NCBI GenBank assembly: GCA_022072055.1 | Contig: JAJVIK010000010.1 | Span: 1 to 64,000 of the forward strand | DNA: 64,000 bases | Source: a bacterium | GTDB lineage: Bacteria > Hinthialibacterota > Hinthialibacteria > OLB16 | Direction: 5' to 3' | In this document: positions 51,957-61,305 of the stretch, one piece after another | Numbering within the stretch: position 1 is the first letter of the stretch | How the letters are laid out: every line of letters begins with the position of its first letter | The notes under the pieces: generated by a model | Databases searched by the model: none | Told to the model about the DNA's origin: nothing | Seen by the model: only the letters and a program-made list of their open reading frames with translations | Program-made: the position numbers and the translations under genes

Positions 51957-53060
51957 ATGGCCAAACGTCAGAAATTCGACATGAATTCCCCCGAAGCCAA
52001 GGCGATCACCGATGAGATCGTGCATGGGACTTTCATGACCGAGGGGACCATGGTGGCGTTTCCGCTCTGTTTCCCGGGCGCGAGCTCCCCGATTCCGCTG
52101 GATGAAAGCCGAATCACTGCATTGGACATCACCCCCGACGGACATGTTTACGGCGGTACGAGCGGTTTCAAGGCGCACCTGTTCGTAGGCATGTTTCATG
52201 GGGTCACCGGAATGGTATTGGACCTCGCGAGCATCGAAGGAGCCACCGAATGCGTGGCGATCTGTTGCGCGAAGGACAAGGTCGTCGCGTGTGTGAACGG
52301 CCCCGCCGGCGGTCGAGTTGTGGCATTCGCTTACCAGGGGCTTCCCTTCGACTTGATCCAGGAGTGGGGGTTTTCCAGGCCGACCCTTGAAGAGCTCGCC
52401 TTTCCTTTGGCCGGCGAACCCATCCTTCACGCCACCCGAACCGCGGACGGCGCCCTCATCATCGGAATCACCAAAACATCGTTGTTTACCGTCGATCTGT
52501 CCACCGGAAAGGTCACGCGCCTGGCGGAGCTCATCGGGGCGGGGAGGATTACGCGAGATGGCGCGGGCAAGATCCTCGGCGTGGATGAACACCGCGCGCT
52601 CTGGCGTTTCGACTCCGCGAGCGGGGCCCTTAACCGCCGCGCCATCGCCCTTCCCCAAGGGGCATGGGAGATGGGGCTCCACCGTTGGGCATGGGACCCG
52701 GGTCGCGATACGCTCTACTTGTCGGATGACGCGAGCGGATTGTATTCGGTCGGCGCGCAAAGAGGCGTGGAGGGGCCGCTCGCCAAAGCCCCGCTTGCTC
52801 CGGTCACCGCGATGGCGGCGACCTTCGACGGGCGTCTTTTCGGGACCTGCGGGGATGGGATCGGTCGGGTTTTTTCGTTTGATCCCAAGTCGGGATCGGT
52901 CCGGAACCTGGGGGTGGCCGCCTCCATCCTGGAGCGTCGTCGCTATGGTTATGAGTTCGCCGACGCCGTGGTCGGGCGCGATGGTCAGGTTTATTTCGCG
53001 GAGAACGACAACCTGGGGCACTTGTGGTTGTACTTTCCGAGAATCGCGGCGCGTGTGTAA
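51957..53060 (+). CDS. Second beta-propeller protein
   Basis: The 367-residue protein has blades such as ALDITPDGHVYGGTSGF, LFTVDLSTGKVTRL, LGVDEHRALWRFDSASG, LYLSDDASGLYSVG, AATFDGRLFGTCGDGIGRVFSFDPKSG and VVGRDGQVYFAENDNLGHLW. It lacks a signal peptide and is related in style to the preceding propeller. The start at 51957 follows that gene's stop by seven bases, so the two are probably co-translated partners. Confidence 0.65.
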   Translation: MAKRQKFDMNSPEAKAITDEIVHGTFMTEGTMVAFPLCFPGASSPIPLDESRITALDITPDGHVYGGTSGFKAHLFVGMFHGVTGMVLDLASIEGATECVAICCAKDKVVACVNGPAGGRVVAFAYQGLPFDLIQEWGFSRPTLEELAFPLAGEPILHATRTADGALIIGITKTSLFTVDLSTGKVTRLAELIGAGRITRDGAGKILGVDEHRALWRFDSASGALNRRAIALPQGAWEMGLHRWAWDPGRDTLYLSDDASGLYSVGAQRGVEGPLAKAPLAPVTAMAATFDGRLFGTCGDGIGRVFSFDPKSGSVRNLGVAASILERRRYGYEFADAVVGRDGQVYFAENDNLGHLWLYFPRIAARV

Positions 53061-53088
53061 GATGAGCAAAGCGCAAGGAGAATCTCCC

Positions 53089-53502
53089 ATGCCGACTCAT
53101 CAAACAGGACCCATGGACATTGTGGGCGAGGTCGTTGCCGTGGATGTCCGGAGCCGGAGGTTTGAGCTGGTGACCCATGATGCGCAAAGGCTCTCCCTGG
53201 AATTTCGGGAGGATCAGGAGGATCTAGTCACGAAGGCTCTCACCAGACACCGCTCGATGAATGTTCTGATAAGGGGTCACTGCAATTCCCCCGAGCCCAC
53301 GGAAGGACAACCTCTTGGGGAAGTTGAATCACTGACTCTGGTGCCCGCTCGATTGAACGGAGATACGCCTCGAAAGCCGATCTGGGAAATTTTCGAGGAA
53401 TTGTCGAAAGAGGCGCCGGACGAGGAGTGGGACCAGTTGCCCTCCGACCTGTCGGAAAACCATGACCATTACCTGTACGGTTCTCCACGGCGGTGCGGGT
53501 AG
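53089..53502 (+). CDS. Antitoxin partner of PIN toxin
   Basis: The 137-residue protein has a beta-rich N-terminal half (MDIVGEVVAVDVRSRRFELVTHDAQ) and a helical tail (IWEIFEELSKEAPDEEWDQLPSDLSENHDHYLYG). The tail resembles C-termini of antitoxins found before PIN genes. No ribbon-helix-helix or AbrB motif is obvious. AAGGAG lies 8 bases before ATG 53089; ATG 53062 is an alternative. The PIN gene overlaps its end by ten bases. Confidence 0.65.
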   Translation: MPTHQTGPMDIVGEVVAVDVRSRRFELVTHDAQRLSLEFREDQEDLVTKALTRHRSMNVLIRGHCNSPEPTEGQPLGEVESLTLVPARLNGDTPRKPIWEIFEELSKEAPDEEWDQLPSDLSENHDHYLYGSPRRCG

Positions 53503-53903
53503 TCTTCGCGGACACTGTTTACTGGGTCGCGCTCGCCAATCCGCGCGATGAGTGGGCCGCTTCGGCGCGTGCGGCCTCGATCGCCTTGGAAAATACTCGC
53601 TTTGTGACAAGTGATGAGGTTTTGATCGAGTTCCTGAACGCCATTAGCAAGAGGATGTCCCTTCGAATCCATGGATTGAGGCTGGTGAAGGCCATCCTTA
53701 ATGATCCCGCCATTGAGGTCATCCCCCAATCACATGATTCCTTCCTTCGCGGCCTCGATTTGTTTGGTGCTCGGCCTGATAAGGGATACAGCCTCACCGA
53801 CTGCATCTCCATGGAGAACGCGCGCGATCTGGGCATCTCTCAGGTGTTGACCGCGGATCGCCACTTTGAGCAGGAGGGATTCGAGCTTCTGATGAAGCGC
53901 TGA
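53493..53903 (+). CDS. PIN-domain toxin
   Basis: The 136-residue protein has the PIN acidic residues: VVFADTVYWVALANPRDEW (Asp), SDEVLIEFLNAISKR (Glu) and YSLTDCISMENARDLGISQVLTADRHFEQEGFELL (Asp/Asp). The active site looks intact. GTG 53493 lies inside the antitoxin gene, which implies coupled translation. Its stop is 15 bases from the end of the convergent lyase gene. Confidence 0.8.
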   Translation: MRVVFADTVYWVALANPRDEWAASARAASIALENTRFVTSDEVLIEFLNAISKRMSLRIHGLRLVKAILNDPAIEVIPQSHDSFLRGLDLFGARPDKGYSLTDCISMENARDLGISQVLTADRHFEQEGFELLMKR

Positions 53904-53917
53904 ATCTCACCGCGCTT

Positions 53918-56671
53918 TCACTCCCCTGGCCGCACCTCGCGCTCTCCAATGCCGACGCTTTGAAGCACGTTGGCGTCTCCCGCAACTGCTTTCATGGCTT
54001 TTCCCTCACTCAGAAGCTCCACGTAGGAGGCGCGTGCCTTCAACTTCACTTCGGTTTCACCATACCGAATCTCAGCCGCGTTCCCCAACGCCATTCTTTC
54101 GACCTTCCCTTCCCTTTCCCTCACGTAGGCCAGTTCGCCAGTAACTGAGCCGCGACCGTGAGGGAGCGGTATGCGCAACGCGACATCACCAGCATCGGCA
54201 TCCTCGATCATCACATCCCTTCTCCCATCCGCGAGCAAGACCTCCAGCGCCACGCCGCCACCCGATCCACCCTCCACGGGTAGGCGCGCGATAGTTTGGA
54301 CCTTCGGGGTACCTTCAAAAGCTTCCAGCACGCTTACAAAACAGGAGCCCAGAGGCGGTTGGCCGGCCCCGCGACGAACGAGGAGGCGCGGGATCCAGAC
54401 CTCCTTGCCATCAAACTGTCCGTCAATCACCCAGGCCTCGGCGAGCGAAGCCTCCGCGCCTTCGGTGAGATCGGTGTAACGAAAATGCACGGGTGGCTTT
54501 CCCGGTCGATAGCCGTACCGGTCATCGAGAGTCCAAGTCGCGCTCCAACCCCTGGAAGGATTCCGATCTGTCCGGAAGTTTCGGGTCTCCGTGCTGCGGC
54601 CATAATCCTCCGAGGGCATAAAATTCAGTCCGGTTGTCTCGATGCTCCCGAAGAAAGAGGAAACAAACTTGGCGTGATCGAAGCCGCCCTTCACGCGCAG
54701 GATGTCCACGATGTAGGAGTCCTCATCGTCAATATCCACCATCATGACAGTGCGCTCAAAACGGCTGCCGCTGATCACTTCGGGCGCGGCCACGCGGACA
54801 GCGTGAAATCCGACCCCCGGCGCCCAGAGCGTGGTCTTGCCCCGACCATCCTTGTGGTTCTTCCCGTCCACGGTGACCGTGTGATGGGCGGCGGTCATGG
54901 TGTACCACACCGCTTTTGGCGCTCCCCAACCTCCATACCCCACGGGCGGATATCCGAAGTCCGGGAGGAGATCGAGGCCCTTGGCGAAAAACCCGACGTT
55001 AAGACCATCGCGGTGATGGTGGCCTCCGCCAACCCCATGATTGAGCCATACCGCGCGTCGATTCCCACCCTTGCCCGAACGGAGGATGGAAAGCCCCCAC
55101 TCCTCCTTGTTCACATCGGACAGCGTGATCTCGGGACCCGCGCGGTCAATGACCTCTTGAACTTGCTTCTCAAAGCCCGGCGGATCGGAAGCGAAAAGGT
55201 CATGCGGCAGGCCCCTGGTGGTGTTTCCATTGACATAATAGGAAGCCTGAACAAAGGCCGGATCCTGAGTGATTTCATGGAGCCGCCACAGGAACTGATG
55301 CATCGACGGCTCTGTGGTCGGGCCGCCTTGGAAATAGACCCCGCGATAGGTCTTGTCGCGAATCCCGAATGAACCGGAATCCCCCACCAGCGGATAGAAT
55401 TCTTGCCCGCACCAGGTGTCGATATGGAAGCGGTAGGTCTTGTACAGGTCCGGGAATTGTTTGAAGAGGTCCTCGAGCAAGCCCGGCATGGCGCGATCAA
55501 AACGGGCCATGACTTGGGCGAATGAAGCGGGAAAGATCGCGCTATAGCCGGTGAGCCCCTTTTCGCCGGTCATCCCATCCTGCTTGAGGGACTTGGTGAG
55601 GATTTCGGCGAAGAGTTCCAGGATTCGGGCGCGGTTGTCGGGACCCTCCAGAATCGCCTCGAGGGTAAGCAGCGAAATCAGGGTCCGTGGAAAGTTGGAA
55701 TAGATTTTGTCCGGGTGAGCCAGGGTTTCGCGGAACAGGCGCTCCTCGATGTTGGCTTGAATGTCGGGGAAGGCAGCCTTGGGACGGTCCATCTTCACCT
55801 CGGTCGCCTTCTTGGAAAGAAAGGCGACCAACTCGGAATCGTCCGGTAGCGCTTCAAAGATCCGGTCATACCCTTGGACGAGCTCGCGTATCTCTTCACA
55901 GGCATCATGCCAGGTGGCGACCGAACCGGCGCGCCCTTTCTGTTCATAAACCAAGCCCTGAGTGGCGAAATCGAAATCGGGATAGAGGTCGGCGGCGCGG
56001 TCGAGGAGGATCGCCGCCTTGTGAGCATACACCGGGTCGCGAGTCACCCAGTAGGCATCGGAAAGGGCGCGCACTCCGCCGACAATTCCCTGCCGCCACA
56101 GCCCCGCCACCAGGTAATACCCAATGAAACGCCAGCGGTCTTCGCCGCGCACATACCCCTCGCCGTCATCCACGCCGAAAGCGTGTAGTGGGTCGCTCGG
56201 GTCGGGGTGCTCCAGGTTCACCAGAAGTGAGCGGTCAGCCTGGGTCGGGTCGAAGATGCCGCGCTCATCGAAACCGGAGCGGTGGAAGGCGGCGAAATCA
56301 TTCTTGGGGAAGAGCTCCGCGCAGTGCGGGCACTGGACCTTCCAGGGATGGTTCCAGATGTCGATCTTCCAGTTGTACATTTTCACATCCTTGCCGCAAT
56401 TCGGGCAGACCCCATCGGACAGGACCATCCAGGAGCGGGTGATGCGGTGCCCGAAGGGCATGTTCCACAGGTCCTCATCGGAGGCATCCCGCCAGGGTTT
56501 CGCGTTGGCCACAATCGAGTCCCGCAACTGCCTGGCCCACTCGTGCGATTCCGCGTTTCGGATCGCGGCCTCGGAGAGGTGTTGGGGGTAGAGGACGGAC
56601 TGCGTCTTGGTCGCCAGGGCGGGGGTGGAGAGGAGCAGCGCAACGAGGAGGAGTCTGGGGAAGAGGGGCAT
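53918..56671 (-). CDS. Secreted heparinase II/III-like polysaccharide lyase
   Basis: The 917-residue protein starts with a signal peptide (MPLFPRLLLVALLLSTPALA). Two Cys-x2-Cys pairs (CPNCGK, CPHCAE, about residues 90-130) suggest a structural zinc. An alpha/alpha-toroid follows, then the heparinase II/III beta domain with WLNHGVGGGHHHRDGLNVGFFAKG and YTMTAAHHTVTVDG. It should cleave acidic polysaccharides by elimination; the exact substrate is unknown. GAAAGG lies 8 bases before ATG 56671. Near the C-terminus the interspersed repeat is read in frame as LPHGRGSVT. Confidence 0.85.
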   Translation of the reverse strand: MPLFPRLLLVALLLSTPALATKTQSVLYPQHLSEAAIRNAESHEWARQLRDSIVANAKPWRDASDEDLWNMPFGHRITRSWMVLSDGVCPNCGKDVKMYNWKIDIWNHPWKVQCPHCAELFPKNDFAAFHRSGFDERGIFDPTQADRSLLVNLEHPDPSDPLHAFGVDDGEGYVRGEDRWRFIGYYLVAGLWRQGIVGGVRALSDAYWVTRDPVYAHKAAILLDRAADLYPDFDFATQGLVYEQKGRAGSVATWHDACEEIRELVQGYDRIFEALPDDSELVAFLSKKATEVKMDRPKAAFPDIQANIEERLFRETLAHPDKIYSNFPRTLISLLTLEAILEGPDNRARILELFAEILTKSLKQDGMTGEKGLTGYSAIFPASFAQVMARFDRAMPGLLEDLFKQFPDLYKTYRFHIDTWCGQEFYPLVGDSGSFGIRDKTYRGVYFQGGPTTEPSMHQFLWRLHEITQDPAFVQASYYVNGNTTRGLPHDLFASDPPGFEKQVQEVIDRAGPEITLSDVNKEEWGLSILRSGKGGNRRAVWLNHGVGGGHHHRDGLNVGFFAKGLDLLPDFGYPPVGYGGWGAPKAVWYTMTAAHHTVTVDGKNHKDGRGKTTLWAPGVGFHAVRVAAPEVISGSRFERTVMMVDIDDEDSYIVDILRVKGGFDHAKFVSSFFGSIETTGLNFMPSEDYGRSTETRNFRTDRNPSRGWSATWTLDDRYGYRPGKPPVHFRYTDLTEGAEASLAEAWVIDGQFDGKEVWIPRLLVRRGAGQPPLGSCFVSVLEAFEGTPKVQTIARLPVEGGSGGGVALEVLLADGRRDVMIEDADAGDVALRIPLPHGRGSVTGELAYVREREGKVERMALGNAAEIRYGETEVKLKARASYVELLSEGKAMKAVAGDANVLQSVGIGEREVRPGE
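54143..54170 (-). repeat. Interspersed repeat copy C, within a coding gene
   Basis: The core TCCCTCACGGTCGCGGCTC lies on the minus strand at 54147-54165, preceded by ACCGC as in copy B. It is translated in the lyase gene as PLPHGRGSVTG without breaking the frame. Confidence 0.8.
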
Positions 56672-56850
56672 GGGGGGGCCTTTCGTCGGGTGGATGAGGA
56701 TATCGGAAGGATAGGACAGCGCGGGCAACGGGGGGAGACCGGAGATCGCTGGGTGGGGGGTTTCGGATCGGAATACACCTGTATCCCTGATTTCGGCATA
56801 TCGACACAATCTCGAACAATCCGTATCCTCTAGATGGCGGGGAGGAGAGC

Positions 56851-57063
56851 ATGGCCAGAACATTTACAGCGGTTACAAAGAAGGTGGATGATTGGTGGCT
56901 GGGCTGGACCGAGGAGATACCTGGCGTTAACTGTCAGGAGAGGACCCGGGAAGAGCTTTTCGACACTCTAAAGATCACACTCCAAGAAGCGCTCGAGTTC
57001 AATCGCATGGAGGCGCTCAGGATGGCCGCTCCCGACTACCAGGAGGAGCTCCTCACTCTATGA
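56851..57063 (+). CDS. hicB: HicB-family antitoxin
   Basis: The 70-residue protein has the HicB fold: FTAVTKKVDDWWLGWTEEIPGVNCQERTREELFDTLKITLQEALEF. GGAGGAG lies just ahead of the ATG. It lacks an extra DNA-binding domain, as in short HicB proteins. Its partner hicA begins with a four-base overlap but is broken. Confidence 0.85.
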   Translation: MARTFTAVTKKVDDWWLGWTEEIPGVNCQERTREELFDTLKITLQEALEFNRMEALRMAAPDYQEELLTL

Positions 57064-57246
57064 AGCGTGAGGAGTTTGTGGAGCATCTTCGTATACAGCC
57101 CTCTGAGAAGGCTCCCGACATTCCTGGTGGGGTAACCGGGTCAGAACAAGCGCTCTTCGGTTCCTCGCCACACCGAGATTCACGATCGGCTAATCCGTAA
57201 AATCTGTAAGCATTTTGGGGATTCCTCCACCCAAATAGGCTGCTGA
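57060..57246 (+). pseudogene. Frameshifted hicA toxin gene
   Basis: The ATG overlaps the hicB stop (ATGA) and reads MKREEFVEHLR, the HicA start. The next conserved block, EGSRHSWWGN, is in another frame after a small deletion of the GC..LR part. The final block, KRSSVPRHTEIHDRLIRKICKHFG, is in a further frame that would be restored by one C near 57135. Two lesions mean no active HicA is made. Confidence 0.8.
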
Positions 57247-57445
57247 AAGGGAAGAAGTCGTCATCACGCGCAGGCTCAGCACGCCCCCTTTGCGGTCATG
57301 CCCTGGGTTGGGTCCCCAAACAACCGTGTCGCGCTCGTGAGCAAGCGAGGGGCGAGAACGACTCCTCTATCGTCACCGCTCGGTATGAGCGAATAACTTC
57401 GCGCACAGACTTCCCTTAAGGGCGCATCCCTGGAATACTGCGAAC
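57247..57445. other. Intergenic region
   Basis: These 199 bases follow the hicA remnant. I see only a short palindrome CCCTTAAGGG near 57414 and no reading frame or RNA gene. It presumably holds the promoter of the pectate-lyase-like gene. Confidence 0.4.
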
Positions 57446-59167
57446 ATGGGAGCCAGCCTGCATCTCTCACTGCGATCAGCCGCGCTCCTCATCGCGCTGT
57501 TCGCGCCACAGCTCGCCATGGCGATCCCCGCCTTTCCCGGGGCGGAAGGGTGCGGGGCGGAGGCGAAAGGCGGACGGGGCGGGGTGGTCCATGAGGTCAC
57601 GAACTTGAATGCCTCCGGTCCCGGCTCGCTCCGCGAAGCGGTGAACGCCTCCGGACCACGAACCGTGGTCTTTCGCGTCGGGGGAACGATTGCCCTTCAG
57701 GATGCTCTCGTGATCCGCAACGACGACATCACCATCGCCGGGCAGACCGCGCCGGGCGGGGGCATCTGCCTCCGGGACGCCGCCCTGGTGGTCGAGGCTG
57801 ATGATGTGATTGTCCGCTACATCCGCTGCCGTCTCGGGGATGAATCATTGCGAGAGTCCGACTCGATCTCGGTTAACCGCGGGCGGCGGATAGTTTTCGA
57901 TCACTGCTCGGCGAGCTGGTCCACCGATGAAACCTTCTCGGTCTCCACCAACGAAAACCGCCTGACCGATGTCACGGTCCAGTGGTGCTTCATCACCGAA
58001 AGCCTGTATGACTCGATTCACCTGGAGGGAACCCACGGTTACGGTTCGCTCCTGCGCGGAAACAGAGGCTCGCGGTATTCCTTTCACCACAACTTGTACG
58101 CCCACCACGCCGGTCGCTCGCCCCGCCCCGGAAACTACGACAACTGGAATTACATGATTGACCCCGAGGGGTTTCTGCTCGATTTCCGGAACAATGTCAT
58201 CTACGACTTCAAGGGCGGACACGCCGGTTACAACGGTGACCATGAAAGCATCACCAAGATCAATTACATCGGGAATTATGTCCTACGCGGGAGTCAATCC
58301 GCCGGCGACAGCGTGGCCTACAAGGAGCAGTCCATCCACAACAAGGGCTATTTCTCCAACAACGCGATGGATGGGACGATCCCGACCGATCCCTACTCGC
58401 TGGTGCGGTATCCGCTGGAATACACACCCGCCATCATCGCGGGATACAAGCAACCCGCTCCCTTCTCGGTCCCATCCGTGCTCACCGACTCCCCCGCGCT
58501 CGCCCATGAGCGCGTGCTCGATTTCGCGGGGGCGATCATTCCCGAACGTGACGCGGTCGATGCGCGCGTGGTTTCCGAGGTCCGCACTCGGACCGGTAGG
58601 ATTATCGATGACGAGGATGAGGTGGGCGGTTGGCCCGCGCTTGCCCCAGGAACTCCTCCAATCGACTCGGATCACGATGGCATGCCGGATGATTGGGAAT
58701 CGGCGCGCGGACTCGAACCCAACAACCCCGCCGATGGGACCACGGATCGGAACGGCGACGAATCCACCAATCTCGAGGAATACCTCAACTGGCTGGCGCG
58801 CCCGACCATCACCTTCGCCACCGAGGCGATCACGGTGGAGGAGGGGGAGACGCTCCCGCTCACGGTGAAGCGGACCGGTTACACCACCTCGCTGCTCCTG
58901 GCTTATCTTGATGTGGTGGGAAGCGCCACATCCGGGGTGGATTTCGATCCGGTCTTTCCGCGCGCCATCGTGCCGGTCACCAAACTCCAGGGGACAATCA
59001 CTTTGAAGACCCTCCCCGATGACCAAGTCGAGGGGCCGGAGACGGTGACCCTGCGACTCCAACCGCATCCGGACAACTACCGATTGGGGGATTACCCTGA
59101 GGTCACGGTGACCATCCTGGACAAGACTGTCCCCCCCGATCCGAAATCGGCGATCCGGGTGCGCTGA
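57446..59167 (+). CDS. Secreted pectate lyase-like beta-helix protein with Calx-beta-like domain
   Basis: The 573-residue protein has a signal peptide (SAALLIALFAPQLAMA) and a right-handed beta-helix of the pectate-lyase 1 type: FPGAEGCGAEAKGGRGG, SLREAVNASGPRTVVFRVGGTI, ITIAGQTAPGGGI, IVFDHCSASWSTDE and YSFHHNLYAHHAGRSPRPG. A calcium-type DSDHDGMPDDWE segment follows (about 410). The C-terminus (VEEGETLPLTVKRTG ... ILDKTV) is Calx-beta-like. It probably degrades pectin-like polymers outside the cell. It is downstream of the lyase gene but on the other strand. Confidence 0.83.
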   Translation: MGASLHLSLRSAALLIALFAPQLAMAIPAFPGAEGCGAEAKGGRGGVVHEVTNLNASGPGSLREAVNASGPRTVVFRVGGTIALQDALVIRNDDITIAGQTAPGGGICLRDAALVVEADDVIVRYIRCRLGDESLRESDSISVNRGRRIVFDHCSASWSTDETFSVSTNENRLTDVTVQWCFITESLYDSIHLEGTHGYGSLLRGNRGSRYSFHHNLYAHHAGRSPRPGNYDNWNYMIDPEGFLLDFRNNVIYDFKGGHAGYNGDHESITKINYIGNYVLRGSQSAGDSVAYKEQSIHNKGYFSNNAMDGTIPTDPYSLVRYPLEYTPAIIAGYKQPAPFSVPSVLTDSPALAHERVLDFAGAIIPERDAVDARVVSEVRTRTGRIIDDEDEVGGWPALAPGTPPIDSDHDGMPDDWESARGLEPNNPADGTTDRNGDESTNLEEYLNWLARPTITFATEAITVEEGETLPLTVKRTGYTTSLLLAYLDVVGSATSGVDFDPVFPRAIVPVTKLQGTITLKTLPDDQVEGPETVTLRLQPHPDNYRLGDYPEVTVTILDKTVPPDPKSAIRVR

Positions 59168-59176
59168 GGGCTCAAG

Positions 59177-59204
59177 AACCGCTCCCTCACGGTCGCGGCT
59201 CGGA
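59177..59204 (+). repeat. Interspersed repeat copy B
   Basis: The core TCCCTCACGGTCGCGGCTC is at 59183-59201, preceded by ACCGC and followed by GG. It lies 15 bases after the pectate-lyase-like gene's stop. The remainder of the gap to 59324 holds nothing recognised. Confidence 0.85.
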
Positions 59205-59324
59205 GATTTCTCGGTCACATCGTGTGGCGCCGTGGAGGGCCACGCTCAGTCGTGGCCGGTCTTGCGGGGCCACGGAACACGACGGAGCGCGTCCCTCCGA
59301 CGCTACACTTGAGTGAAAACTCCT

Positions 59325-61061
59325 CTAATGGGGTCGTGTCGCTGAAAGAATCTTCAAGAACTCCTTGAGCGGCCTGGTGTTGGCCACATCCGCTTGGGCG
59401 AGACCCGCGCGGCGGGCGACATCGATCCCGTAACGGTTGTCGGAGATCCCCTCGGTGGAGTGCGCGTCCGGGTTAATCACCAGGAGGATGCCGCGCTCCT
59501 TGGCCTCCATCGAGGCGCGCCAGTCCAGATCGAGTCGCCATGGATTGGCGTTGATCTCAATCCATTTCCCATTGCGCGCGGCGGCATCCAACACCTTGGC
59601 CAGGTTGAGCGGATAGGGCTCGCGCTGAAGCAAGAGCCTCCCGCTGAGATGCCCCAGGAAGGTGATCCCTGGGCTTTCAATGGCGCGGACCAGCCGCTGG
59701 GTCATGGCGGCCTCATCCAGATTCAGCAGGCTGTGGATCGAGGCCACGGCATAGTCGCAATCGGCGAGCACCTCCTCCGCGAAATCGAGGCTCCCATCCT
59801 TGAGGATGTCCACCTCGCTCCCTTTGAGAAGCCGAATGCCCTTCGACTTCTTGTTGAAGGAGTCGATTTCGGACCATTGACGCGCCAGGCGCTTCTCATC
59901 AAGTCCGCCCGCGTAGGCCGCGCTCTTGCTGTGGTCCGCGATGCCAAGGTACTGGTAGCCGAGCGCCTCAGCGGCGGCGGCCATCTGTTCGAGGTCGGCG
60001 GCGCCATCGCTCGCGGTGGTGTGGCAATGGAGGGTCCCCATCAGGTCGCCATATCCGAGGAGTTCGGGAATCTTGTCCGCCTCGGCCCACTCGAACTCCC
60101 GGGTGCACTCACGCAGTTCCGGCGGGACATACTCAAGCCCGACGGTCCTGTAGATCTCCTCCTCATCCTTGCAGAGCAGGCGTGAGCCATCCTCACGGGT
60201 AAAGGCGTACTCGTTGAGGCGCAGGCCGCGCTCCTTGGCGCGCGCCCGCATCTCGGTGTTGTGCTCCTTGCTGCCGGTAAAGTAATTGAGCGCGAAGGGG
60301 AATTCCTGATCGGCCACCACGCGCAAATCGGCGTTCATCCCGCTCTTGAGGACCACGCTCGCCTTGGTGCCGCCATGTCCGGTGACCTTCACCACCGAGG
60401 GGTGCTTGACAAAGGTTTCCAGGATCCCGTCGGGCTTTTCGCTGCTTGCCAGCAGGTCGATGTCTTTGATGGTCTCCCGGCGACGGCGCAGCGAGCCGCA
60501 CAGGCTCGAGCGGATGGTGTCGGGGTGGTCGCGGATCCATTCAAAGAGAGGAACGGCGGCCTGTTCGGCGAGCGGGAGCAGCACTCGGCCCTGGTAGGCG
60601 CGCACTCGCTCGATCCCCTCGAGGATGTTCTGCTCGGTCTTGGCTCCAAAGCCATCCAGGGCGCGGAGCTTCCCTTCCCTCGCGGCGGCCTCCAGCGCAT
60701 CGAGGGAGGCGATGTCCAGCTTTTCGTAAACCGCCTTGACCTTCTTGGGTCCGAACCCTGGAATCCTGAGGAGGTCGAAGAGGGATTCAGGAAAACGCGC
60801 GCGGAGGGCGGAGTAATAGTCCAGCTCACCCGTGGTGGCGAGGGTGACAACCTTCTCCTCCAACGCCTTGCCGATGCCTTTGATCTTGCCCAGCTCGCCG
60901 CTCTGGATCAGGTCCTCAAGGCTGCGCGGATCGGACTCCAGGGTCCGCGCGGCGGCTTCATAGGCGCGGGTCTTAAACGGATTCTCTCCGGCCAGTTCAA
61001 GGAGCACGCCGATCTCTTCCAGGATGGCGACAATTTCTTTCTTTTCGAGGGCGAGGGGCAT
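59325..61061 (-). CDS. polX: PolX-type DNA polymerase beta / PHP-domain protein
   Basis: From ATG 61061 the 578-residue protein starts with the 8-kDa helix-hairpin-helix domain (LELAGENPFKTRAYEAAARTLE, GIGKALEEKV, IPGFGPKKVKAVYEKL). The family-X palm follows with SLRRRRETIKDIDLL, ADLRVV and FTGSKEHNTEMRARAKE. The C-terminal PHP domain has GTLHCHTTASDG, GIADHSKSA, GSEVDILKDG and NPDAHS. PolX fills gaps in base-excision repair and PHP adds 3'-5' exonuclease or AP activity. All metal ligands appear present. Confidence 0.93.
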   Translation of the reverse strand: MPLALEKKEIVAILEEIGVLLELAGENPFKTRAYEAAARTLESDPRSLEDLIQSGELGKIKGIGKALEEKVVTLATTGELDYYSALRARFPESLFDLLRIPGFGPKKVKAVYEKLDIASLDALEAAAREGKLRALDGFGAKTEQNILEGIERVRAYQGRVLLPLAEQAAVPLFEWIRDHPDTIRSSLCGSLRRRRETIKDIDLLASSEKPDGILETFVKHPSVVKVTGHGGTKASVVLKSGMNADLRVVADQEFPFALNYFTGSKEHNTEMRARAKERGLRLNEYAFTREDGSRLLCKDEEEIYRTVGLEYVPPELRECTREFEWAEADKIPELLGYGDLMGTLHCHTTASDGAADLEQMAAAAEALGYQYLGIADHSKSAAYAGGLDEKRLARQWSEIDSFNKKSKGIRLLKGSEVDILKDGSLDFAEEVLADCDYAVASIHSLLNLDEAAMTQRLVRAIESPGITFLGHLSGRLLLQREPYPLNLAKVLDAAARNGKWIEINANPWRLDLDWRASMEAKERGILLVINPDAHSTEGISDNRYGIDVARRAGLAQADVANTRPLKEFLKILSATRPH

Positions 61062-61305
61062 CAGGTACACCTAGAGATGAAGGTTTAGAAGGCTCCGTGT
61101 GAGGATTGTGTCGGGCGAATGGCTGTGCATGGCAAGGGATATGGAAAAATCCCATTAATAATCCCTCCTTGGTGCCGATATTTCCAGACAGACCGAGGGG
61201 TTTCCTCAAGGGTCTGCGCCGCGCGCCAATGGGATTGGGCATGGTTCTGTGCAACAATGGGCGCGCGGCTAAAAGTAGCGGAAGACAAAGAGGAGGATTG
61301 AGAGA

